This document shows positions 6,929 to 13,249 of a DNA stretch of 16,447 nt, in pieces; within the stretch, counting starts at the first letter, position 1, and every line of letters begins with the position of its first letter. The DNA comes from UBA1724 sp016302315 (lineage in GTDB: Bacteria; Verrucomicrobiota; Lentisphaeria; Oligosphaerales; Oligosphaeraceae). The notes below the pieces were generated by a model. It did no database searches. It was given only the letters and a program-made list of their open reading frames with translations, and had not been told where the DNA came from. The stretch is taken from NCBI GenBank assembly GCA_016302315.1, contig JAEDNW010000043.1, positions 1-16,447 on the forward strand. The letters run 5' to 3'. The position numbers and the translations under genes were made by a program.

Positions 6929-7786
6929 TCAGCGGAGCCACTCCACCGCCAGGGAGAACCGGGAGGCGGGAGCGCCCTCCCAGAGGCGGGGTCCCGCCTG
7001 TCGTCGAAGAACCGTCCGCAGGGCATGGAGGGCCTCCTGGTCCAGTTCAGGCACGCCGCAGGAGCGGCGGAGAAGCACCCGGGGCATGGAGAAGCCGGGG
7101 AGGAACTGGAGTTCCATCACCGTGGCGGGGCGGGGGAGGCTTTCCCCCAGTCCATTCTCCTGCTGCTGCCAGAGGCGCTGGCGGATTTCCGGTTTCTCCA
7201 GCAAGGCCAGAGTTTCGGGAGAGAGGGGAGGCGGCGTCTTCAGCACGCCACCGCCCTCCCGCCGCCATTGGGGAGGCAGGGGATCCAGGGGAGAATCCTC
7301 CCGGACAGGCACCAGAGGCGCCACGGCGGGAAGGGCCGGAAGAAGGGCCAGGTCGTCCGGAGGCGGAAGAGCCGGGGCCAGGCGGTGGTCAGGGAGAGAA
7401 AGGGGAGAAAGGAGCAGAGGCGTCAGGGCGAAGGAGGGCGCCTGGGGCCAGGGCAGAGGAGAGCGCCGGTTGAAACGGGAAAAGCCCTCCCCTGTGGGAT
7501 AATACCACTGGGAAGGCTCCGCCATCTCAATCCACTTCCATATCTCCTTCTCCTGAGACGTGGCTACATTCTCCGGACGGGAAATGGCCGCCAGACGGTA
7601 GGCGGGCGGGGAGGAGGAGCGCTTCTCCTCCCCCCGGGGCAGCAGCAGGAAGGGAAGATGGAGCAATAGCACCACCAGAACCGCCAGGAAAAGACGCCGC
7701 CACTTGTGCTCCCCCTCCCGTTCCCGCGGCCCCCTTCCCTCCCGTCGGCGAAGAGCCGACGGATGTTCAGAGGCCGTCGTTTTCAT
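6929..7786 (-). CDS. TonB-like protein (divergent energy-transducer family)
   Basis: A 285-residue protein with TonB architecture: a basic cytoplasmic N-terminus (1-31), one transmembrane helix (about 32-49), a Pro/Leu-rich spacer (about 105-195) and a C-terminal domain of about 65 residues. That domain contains RRSCGVPELDQEALHALR (240-257), matching the TonB C-terminal pattern in which an SSG-like turn precedes LD-x-x-A. The anchor keeps a His (His43) like that of TonB, but the Ser four residues before it in TonB is Val here. The frame is open to 7849. The ATG at 7786 is preferred because it overlaps exbD by only 20 bp and leaves a typical short cytoplasmic tail. It follows ExbB/ExbD-like genes, supporting a shared complex, but no TonB-dependent receptor is nearby. 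Confidence 0.72.
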   Translation of the reverse strand: MKTTASEHPSALRRREGRGPREREGEHKWRRLFLAVLVVLLLHLPFLLLPRGEEKRSSSPPAYRLAAISRPENVATSQEKEIWKWIEMAEPSQWYYPTGEGFSRFNRRSPLPWPQAPSFALTPLLLSPLSLPDHRLAPALPPPDDLALLPALPAVAPLVPVREDSPLDPLPPQWRREGGGVLKTPPPLSPETLALLEKPEIRQRLWQQQENGLGESLPRPATVMELQFLPGFSMPRVLLRRSCGVPELDQEALHALRTVLRRQAGPRLWEGAPASRFSLAVEWLR

Positions 7787-8270
7787 CAAGGGAGGGGACA
7801 TAGTTCTTGTTGTTGCGCAGACTGGCGCCGTTGGTCGCCAGATAGGCATCGAATTTTGCGCCCCGGGCGATGTCGAAGAGCTGTGTCACCGTGCTCAGGG
7901 GAGCATTCTGGTCCACGTAGAAGACCACCTTGGGGCGGCGTTCCGGGGAGGGCTCCTCCAGTTTCGCCTGGCCCTCCTGATACTTCTGGGCCAGATCCAG
8001 GAGCACCTTGTTGAAGGCCTCCAGGTCTTTGAGCCGGCTGGCGTTATAGAAGAGCGTGCCGTCGGCGGTGACGGTGATGACGGTCTTTACCAGGGGAGTG
8101 AGTTCCTCGTTGTCGAAGCGGGGCAGATCGATGGAGGTACCCGGCAGGGAGACCCGCTGGCTGCAGATCAGAAAGACCACCATCAGCACACAGAAGAGCC
8201 CCAGCATGCCGATCACGACGGGAAGGGTGGAGGTCACCCGATGGTATTGGGTTCGCCACTGGAAATCCAT
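7767..8270 (-). CDS. ExbD/TolR-like protein lacking the membrane aspartate
   Basis: A 167-residue protein with ExbD layout: a short N-terminus, one transmembrane helix (about 17-36), then SLPGTSIDLPRFDN (41-54), which matches the ExbD/TolR region just after the membrane, and a periplasmic domain with VFYVDQNAPLSTVTQLFDIA (116-135). ExbD and TolR carry an essential Asp in the helix (Asp25 of E. coli ExbD). Aligning on the Pro and the hydrophobic run, that place holds Ile20 (codon 8211-8213), and the helix has no acidic residue. The open frame extends to 8432, but the extra part is Arg/Pro-rich and overlaps exbB. The ATG at 8270 is 31 bases after the exbB stop. The leader is C-rich with no Shine-Dalgarno site. 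Confidence 0.82.
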   Translation of the reverse strand: MDFQWRTQYHRVTSTLPVVIGMLGLFCVLMVVFLICSQRVSLPGTSIDLPRFDNEELTPLVKTVITVTADGTLFYNASRLKDLEAFNKVLLDLAQKYQEGQAKLEEPSPERRPKVVFYVDQNAPLSTVTQLFDIARGAKFDAYLATNGASLRNNKNYVPSLDENDGL

Positions 8271-8301
8271 GGGAATCGGGCGGGTAGTGAGGAGGGGGGG
8301 C

Positions 8302-8958
8302 TTAGGCTTTCTCCCCGGAGGTTTCCTCCTCCTCGGCGGGGGGAGGATTGTGGGTGAGGAAGTAGGTGATTTCCGCGGCGGCCTTTCCCATCTCCGCCAG
8401 GAGGTGGTCCACCTTCTCCACCAGCACCGCATGGCAGATCTGGCAGACCAGGGAGGCCAGCAGCCCCAGAGCCGTGCAGATCAGGGCCGTCTTGATGTCC
8501 TTGGAGAGGACCTGGGCCCCCTGGAATTCGATATTGCTGATCTTCTCGAAGGCGCCGATGAGGGAGACCAGGGTTCCCAGCAGGCCCACCACCGGGGTCA
8601 TGTTGGCGAAGGCGGCCAGCAGCTTCAGATTACGCTCCAGCCGGGGGATCAGGAGGCGTCCCGTTTCCTCCACGGCATGGCGGATGGCGGCGGCGCCGTC
8701 CTGCCAATGTTCGATGGCGGTGCGGAAGATCTCTCCCACGGGGCCGGTTTTGGCGTCACAGTTGGCCACCGCCTCCTTCACCTTGCCGGCCCGGAGCTGG
8801 TTCAGCAGTCCCCGGAGGAGTTCGAAGGTATCCACCCGGGCGCGGTGGAGATAGAGATAGCGGTCTGCCGCAATGATGAAAATCAGCGCCAGGAAGACCA
8901 GCATCACAATGGCGATGATGCCGGTCACATCGGGGATCTGGGCAAGCATGGGATTCAT
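8302..8958 (-). CDS. ExbB/TolQ/MotA-family protein with altered channel residues
   Basis: A 218-residue inner-membrane protein with three predicted helices (about 11-31, 112-136 and 157-180), a large cytoplasmic loop between helices 1 and 2 and a charged cytoplasmic tail, as in ExbB and TolQ. The helix 2 motif NMTPVVGLLGTLVSLIGAF (119-137) is clear, and Thr129 and Thr162 match the conserved Thr residues. Where E. coli ExbB has Glu176 (EALLATAIGL) this protein has Thr157 (TALICTALGL), and the following AIP motif is replaced by ASLV. It probably forms the oligomeric base around the adjacent ExbD-like protein. It starts 54 bases after the gene for the 549-residue protein, with a leader that has no purine-rich ribosome site. 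Confidence 0.88.
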   Translation of the reverse strand: MNPMLAQIPDVTGIIAIVMLVFLALIFIIAADRYLYLHRARVDTFELLRGLLNQLRAGKVKEAVANCDAKTGPVGEIFRTAIEHWQDGAAAIRHAVEETGRLLIPRLERNLKLLAAFANMTPVVGLLGTLVSLIGAFEKISNIEFQGAQVLSKDIKTALICTALGLLASLVCQICHAVLVEKVDHLLAEMGKAAAEITYFLTHNPPPAEEEETSGEKA

Positions 8959-9012
8959 GGGGAAGCGGGAATGAGGGTTCCGGCGGCGGCCAGGAAGCCG
9001 GGATCGGTCATG

Positions 9013-10662
9013 CTATTTGACCTTGGGGGCTTCGATTTCCTCGGCCCGGGGGATGAAGCGCTCCAAGGGCACCTGCTGGAAGCTGGCCAGGTTCTCCGCC
9101 AGGCGCCGGGTGTCGGGATTGGCCTGGAGCATGCGTCCCACCACGCCCAGGGCCGTGCGTCGCATCTGATCGAAAGGAGGCATTCCCCGGCGCAGCTCCG
9201 TTCCCTCCGCCGCCTTGGCGTAGGTGTCGTAGATCTCCTTGGCGGTGAGGGTGAGGCTCTCAAAGGAAAGATACTCGTCCGCCTCCTCGCTTTCCGCATA
9301 GGCCAAGATGGTGTAGGCCTGGAAGAGGTAGCTGTTGATGGCCTGCTCCGCCGCCCGATGGCTGGCGTCGATCAAATCCTCCGCCAACTCCTTCTTCACA
9401 AAGTCCTCCAGGCTCATTCCCCGGGGAAAGCGGGTTTCATTGTAGTTCTTGGCCATGGCAAACCAGTTGGCCGCCTTCTTCTTGTAGCCGAAGATGTAGA
9501 AGCGCACCACGGCATCCACCAGGAAGTTGCTGTAGGCGCCCTGGATGTTGTTGTTGGGGAAGTCCCGGATGGCATCCAAATAGGCCTGATTGGCGGCGTC
9601 GGCCACCTTGAAATTGGGCTGCATCTGGAGATTCTTCAGGTCTCCTTTGAGATAGAGGAGGCGTCCGGTGGAAAAGGAGGCGTTCAAGGCCTGGAAGATC
9701 ATGCGGTTGCAGGAGAGTCGCTTGAAGGCGGCGGAGGGATCCTTCCAGACCTCCATGCCCTTCTGGGCCCAGTAGACGGCGTGGGCCTCGGGAAGGCGCC
9801 AGTCGAATTCGCCGAAGATCTCGTTGAGCCGGATCATGTATTTGGGATCCAGGCGGTATTTGTAGACCATCCAGCGATGGCGGAGGCAGAGTTCCACATC
9901 CTGGGTGATGCCCGCCTGGTCAAAGGCCTCCCGGAAGCGGGCGGGAATGGTGGCGGCCTCCCGGAACTCCATCTCCAGCCGAGCAAAGTCCGCCTGCCCC
10001 TCCTGGAGGATGCGGCGATATTCCGCCGCCCGGTCTCCCAGGACCGCCAGCAGCTTGGTCTCGTTCAGGGGAGCCCGGTCCAGGGTCTCCCACTGGAGGT
10101 AGTAATCCCCGAAAAGCCGGATCATCTCCTTGGCCCATTCCACCTTGTAGTAGCGGTTGGCGTCATCGGAGTCCTGTCCCATCTTGTGCTGGAAGATCCA
10201 TCCCAGCTGCCGGAAGAGGTCGGGGTCTCCGGGATTGTATTCCAGGGCCTCGTCCCGGATCAGCTCCAATCCCCGCTTGACCCAGCGCCAGCGGTCCTCG
10301 AAATTGGTGAAGGTGACGGACACATTGTAGGCCATGTTCCATCCCAGGAAGGCGTGGGCGCCGGTGAAGCGGGGCTGCAGCTTCACAATCCAGTCCGCCA
10401 GCTGCACCATCTCGTAGTACTTTCCCTCCTCCTGCATTCTGCCGGAGCGGAGCCACAGATAGTCGGCCAGGATGCCGCGGAAGCCGCCCAGGGCCACGCT
10501 GGTGAAGGCCACCACGGGGGGAGCGTTTTCCAGCGGGGTGTTATCGGTGAGATGGTACGTGGTGCGCAGACCATTCATCCGGTTCTGCAGGAAGGAGATG
10601 ACACAAAGGAGCGCCACCATGGCCACCACAATGGCCACCAATTGCAGGAAACTTCTTTTCAT
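9013..10662 (-). CDS. Membrane-anchored helical-repeat (TPR-like) protein of unknown function
   Basis: A 549-residue protein with an N-terminal signal-anchor helix (about 5-24) and a long, mostly helical extracytoplasmic part rich in Trp, Tyr and Phe. LADYLWLRSGRMQEEGKYYE (65-84) and LGWNMAYNVS (106-115) look like tetratricopeptide-style helices, but I cannot assign clean repeats. No catalytic motif is seen. I recall similar proteins beside ABC-2 permease genes in Verrucomicrobiota/Lentisphaerota genomes, always without a known function; this is memory, not a search. It lies between the permease and ExbB-like genes in a single run, so a scaffold or periplasmic partner of these membrane proteins is a fair guess. 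The start follows a run of pure pyrimidines instead of a Shine-Dalgarno site. Confidence 0.8.
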   Translation of the reverse strand: MKRSFLQLVAIVVAMVALLCVISFLQNRMNGLRTTYHLTDNTPLENAPPVVAFTSVALGGFRGILADYLWLRSGRMQEEGKYYEMVQLADWIVKLQPRFTGAHAFLGWNMAYNVSVTFTNFEDRWRWVKRGLELIRDEALEYNPGDPDLFRQLGWIFQHKMGQDSDDANRYYKVEWAKEMIRLFGDYYLQWETLDRAPLNETKLLAVLGDRAAEYRRILQEGQADFARLEMEFREAATIPARFREAFDQAGITQDVELCLRHRWMVYKYRLDPKYMIRLNEIFGEFDWRLPEAHAVYWAQKGMEVWKDPSAAFKRLSCNRMIFQALNASFSTGRLLYLKGDLKNLQMQPNFKVADAANQAYLDAIRDFPNNNIQGAYSNFLVDAVVRFYIFGYKKKAANWFAMAKNYNETRFPRGMSLEDFVKKELAEDLIDASHRAAEQAINSYLFQAYTILAYAESEEADEYLSFESLTLTAKEIYDTYAKAAEGTELRRGMPPFDQMRRTALGVVGRMLQANPDTRRLAENLASFQQVPLERFIPRAEEIEAPKVK

Positions 10663-10727
10663 AGGGAGGGAAAGGGAAGAGGAATCGAGGAAAGGGGAGG
10701 CAGGCGGAGGAAGACGGGCGGGGGCGC
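10663..10727 (-). other. Polypyrimidine leader before the 549-residue protein gene
   Basis: A 65-base spacer that is almost all C/T on the coding (minus) strand, including CTTTCCCTCCCT immediately before the ATG. There is no GGAGG-like site and no hairpin terminator. It may be a ribosomal-protein-S1 type entry site; that is inference. Confidence 0.4.
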
Positions 10728-12311
10728 TCAGGTATTCCGGCGCACCACCAGGCCCAGTTCACGGCGAGTCAGGAAGAAGATGCCCAGGAAGGCCAGCAGT
10801 CCGCTGCGCACCACCAGGACCTTCAGGAAAGCCCACCCCAGTTCATGGAGTTCCACCAGTTTGCCGGCGGCCAGATCCCCTGTGGTGTTCAAATCATCCA
10901 CCGTCACCACCAGGGTCTGGATTCCCCGGGCCATGATGTGGGCGGATTTCTCCCAGAAATTGGCATACATGTAGCGTCCGTCATCTCCCCGCAGGGGGGC
11001 GTTCATGGCGGCGGGCACCACCAGGCCGATGATCAGGTAGGCCACAGCCACGAAGACGGCCACCGGCGTGGAGAAGAGGGCGCCCACGGTGCTGCCCAGA
11101 GCCGCCAGGAAGGCCAGCTGGAAGAGGGCCATCAGCATGGTGCGGAAGTAGTTCTGGGCGAAGGAGGCCACGGGGCACAGGAGGGTAGGCCCGTCCGCCA
11201 CCTGGAAGACGGCGGTGGTGTTGCGCACCTGGCGCTGATACTCCTTCTGGGACTCCTCATCGGCGGGGATGGCCTCCGCCGGGGGAAGAAGGCGGTCTCC
11301 CACGTTCCGGATGGTAAGGGTCAGGGGAGCCTTGCCCTGGGCATCCACCACGTCGGCGGCCTTCAGGGGGAAGACCCCGTCGGGAAGTCCTTCCGTCTCC
11401 CACAGGGCCTCCTCCTGGGAGGTGAGGGTGTTGATTTCCTGCCAGGAGCCGCCGGGCATCACGAAGGGCATTCCTCCCCGGGCATCGCCATACCAGACCG
11501 TGGCCTTTCCCGTGACTCCCTGGGCGGCGGCGCCCTGGACCTGGAATCCGAAATCCAGGGGGATCATGCGCTGGTCGGTGGTCAGGTTGTCATTGGAATA
11601 CATGCGGAAGCGGAGGCAGAGGCGGGCATCGGTGTCGGCGGGGAGGCGGACATTCTTGAATTCCCAGGTGTGCTCCTCGCCGGGCTTCACCACGATGTTC
11701 CGCATGGCGGCGGCGGCGAGTTCTCCCATGATCTGCTGTTTCACCGCCAGCTCGTCCGACCGGGCATCCACCAAGCCCTGGCGCAGGCGCTTCTCGTATT
11801 CCTCGGTCACCTTGTCCCGCAGATCGGGGAAGGCGGGGCGGAATTCCCGTCTGGCCACCAGGAATTCCCGGTTCAGGCGTTCCATGTCGCTGTCGGAGAA
11901 GAGTCCGGAGGCATGGGCGGAGCGGAGGCGGTAGAAGGTCAGTCCGTAGATCAGGACCATGGAGGCCACCAGGATCACGGCGTGCATCAGGAAGACGCCC
12001 ACGAACTTGCCCGTCCACAGCTTCCACCGGGGGCAGGGCTTGGTCACCGCCATATGCACCTGATAGCCCTCGATTTCACTGGAGAGCAGGGAGCATCCCA
12101 GCCAGAGGCAGGAAGCGGAGACCAGGGCGATGACCAGATTGAGGGAGTAGGTCAGGGAGACCTGGATCAGTCCGGCGGCCGTGTTGTCTCCCCGGATGGT
12201 CAGAGGCAGGCCGATGACGCACAGGAGAATCAGGGCAAAGAGCACGAGAAAGACCTTGGACCGCAGAGCGGAGCGGACAGTCTGCTTCAGGATGGCGTGG
12301 AAAGCTTTCAC
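10728..12311 (-). CDS. ABC-2-type transporter permease with a large extracytoplasmic insert
   Basis: A 527-residue membrane protein. Three helices at the N-terminus (about 18-38, 53-76, 103-126) and three at the C-terminus (about 392-413, 416-436, 492-514) flank a soluble region of about 260 residues. The LLSSEIEGYQVHMAVTKP segment (75-92), with acidic EIE before VHMAVTKP, resembles the cytoplasmic coupling segment of ABC-2 permeases, where the usual form is SEREKGT-like. The soluble insert begins with a charged helical part (about 140-200) and continues with a beta-rich domain (about 205-340). The start is GTG (12309-12311); an ATG start is not available. No ATP-binding-cassette gene lies next to it; the upstream gene is a DJ-1 protein. 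It could be an exporter subunit or an ATPase-independent relative. Confidence 0.82.
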   Translation of the reverse strand: MKAFHAILKQTVRSALRSKVFLVLFALILLCVIGLPLTIRGDNTAAGLIQVSLTYSLNLVIALVSASCLWLGCSLLSSEIEGYQVHMAVTKPCPRWKLWTGKFVGVFLMHAVILVASMVLIYGLTFYRLRSAHASGLFSDSDMERLNREFLVARREFRPAFPDLRDKVTEEYEKRLRQGLVDARSDELAVKQQIMGELAAAAMRNIVVKPGEEHTWEFKNVRLPADTDARLCLRFRMYSNDNLTTDQRMIPLDFGFQVQGAAAQGVTGKATVWYGDARGGMPFVMPGGSWQEINTLTSQEEALWETEGLPDGVFPLKAADVVDAQGKAPLTLTIRNVGDRLLPPAEAIPADEESQKEYQRQVRNTTAVFQVADGPTLLCPVASFAQNYFRTMLMALFQLAFLAALGSTVGALFSTPVAVFVAVAYLIIGLVVPAAMNAPLRGDDGRYMYANFWEKSAHIMARGIQTLVVTVDDLNTTGDLAAGKLVELHELGWAFLKVLVVRSGLLAFLGIFFLTRRELGLVVRRNT

Positions 12312-12485
12312 GGTATTTCAGATGTCCCCTGGGGGAAGCCGGGGGAGGGAGGGGATGTGGCGGCTCTTCGGCCTCCCGGCCCTTGCCCCGAAGGTGGGCC
12401 AGGGGTGGGGAAGGCGGGGAGAAGACGCCGCCGGGGATGGCAGAGAGAAAAGGGGAATGTGTGTGGGGTGGGGGGAGGGAGGCGG
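12312..12485. other. Spacer with a G-quadruplex motif upstream of the permease gene
   Basis: A 174-base gap between the DJ-1 stop and the permease GTG. On the plus strand, runs GGGGG, GGGGG, GGG and GGGG at 12331-12354, separated by loops of 5, 1 and 1 bases, form a canonical four-run quadruplex motif. A looser G-rich stretch is at 12452-12482. These runs are on the template strand for the permease. No clear promoter boxes and no U-tract terminator were found. Confidence 0.5.
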
Positions 12486-13046
12486 CTAGCGGCGCCCCAT
12501 GGCCTCCGACAACTGGGTGGCCAGGCTGGCGGATCCCGTGGCCCGCAGGATTTCCAGGGAAAAATCCAGGGCGGCGGCAGGGCCGCAGGCCGTCAGAATC
12601 CTTCCGGAACGCTGGATGTATTTCCCGGTATAGACCCCGTGGGAGATCTGGCGTTCCGTGCCGGGATAGCAGGTGTATTCCACGCCGTCCTCCAGGAGGC
12701 CCGCCGCATCCAGCACCAGGGGAGCGGCGCAGATGGCGCAGACCCATCCGCCTCCGTGGAGAGTCTGACGGGCGGCCTCGCGGCACCGCTCTTCCGCCGC
12801 CAGATTCCGGGAACCGGGCATCCCGCCGGGGAAATAGACCAGCTCCCAGCCAGAGAGAGGAAGCTCCTGGAGGGAAATGTCGCAGCGCACCCCCACTCCC
12901 CGGGAAGAGGAAACGCACCCGTGGGCATCCGGGGAAAGCCCCGCCAGCGTGACGGGCACCCCCGCCCGCCGCAGCACGTCCACAGGGGCCAGAGCCTCCA
13001 GTTCCTCAAAACCGGGGGCAAGGAAAATCAGGGCGTTCCGAAGCAT
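12486..13046 (-). CDS. DJ-1/PfpI-family protein (glyoxalase/deglycase-like)
   Basis: A 186-residue single-domain protein of the DJ-1/ThiJ/PfpI superfamily, close to the DJ-1/YajL branch. The conserved Glu is in PGFEELEALAPVDVLRRAG (11-29), most likely Glu15. The nucleophile elbow is AICAAP (104-109) with Cys106. YFPGGMPGS (71-79) and TACGPAAALDFSLEIL (152-167) complete the pattern. Family members act as methylglyoxal-handling enzymes or redox-responsive chaperones in the cytoplasm; which applies here cannot be told. It is the first gene of the minus-strand run, facing thrC. The leader before the ATG is pyrimidine-rich, with no Shine-Dalgarno match. Confidence 0.92.
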   Translation of the reverse strand: MLRNALIFLAPGFEELEALAPVDVLRRAGVPVTLAGLSPDAHGCVSSSRGVGVRCDISLQELPLSGWELVYFPGGMPGSRNLAAEERCREAARQTLHGGGWVCAICAAPLVLDAAGLLEDGVEYTCYPGTERQISHGVYTGKYIQRSGRILTACGPAAALDFSLEILRATGSASLATQLSEAMGRR

Positions 13047-13132
13047 GGCGGGAAAGACGGGAAGGAGAGAAGCCGGGGGGCGAAGAAGACCCGCCTGTCC
13101 GGGAAGGAAAAGGCCTGGGCCACCCGCAGGGG

Positions 13133-13138
13133 GTTATA
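13133..13138 (-). promoter_or_regulatory. Possible -10 box for the DJ-1 gene
   Basis: TATAAC on the minus strand within AATATAAC, in otherwise GC-rich DNA, about 85 bases before the DJ-1 ATG. No good -35 hexamer is found 15-18 bases upstream, so this is a weak call that rests on base composition and on the matching octamer at 13211-13218 on the other strand. Confidence 0.25.
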
Positions 13139-13190
13139 TTAGCCCAGCGTCGCCAAAGGAGCCCCTCCAGCAGGCAGGCCGCCCCCACGG

Positions 13191-13218
13191 CGGACAGGTG
13201 AAAACGTGACAATATAAC
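13191..13218 (+). promoter_or_regulatory. thrC: Candidate promoter for thrC-rarA
   Basis: CGGACA (13191-13196, four of six matches to TTGACA) and TATAAC (13213-13218, five of six to TATAAT) are separated by 16 bases, which predicts a transcript start near 13225 and a leader of about 25 bases. A GGAGAG lies 14 bases before the thrC ATG, too far for an ideal ribosome site. The fit to a sigma-70-type promoter is reasonable but unproven. Confidence 0.4.
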
Positions 13219-13249
13219 ATTCATTTTCCGGAGAGTACCTCCACCCATT

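Noticed and set aside
7787..7849. N-terminal extension of the TonB-like protein upstream of 7786
   Set aside because: It overlaps the ExbD coding region and adds no recognisable sequence. An ATG at 7801 is also possible and would add only five residues.
8271..8432. N-terminal extension of the ExbD-like protein upstream of 8270
   Set aside because: Trp/Arg/Pro-rich sequence out of frame over the exbB 3' end; the normal ExbD N-terminus begins at 8270.
8056..10974. A plus-strand open frame of 972 codons opposite the ExbD-like, ExbB-like and 549-residue protein genes
   Set aside because: Same composition effect. The minus-strand genes have membrane helices and family motifs; the antisense product has none.
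10845..13142. A plus-strand open frame of 765 codons opposite the permease and DJ-1 genes
   Set aside because: It spans an intergenic spacer and two real genes and shows only His/Gly/Gln-rich shadow sequence.
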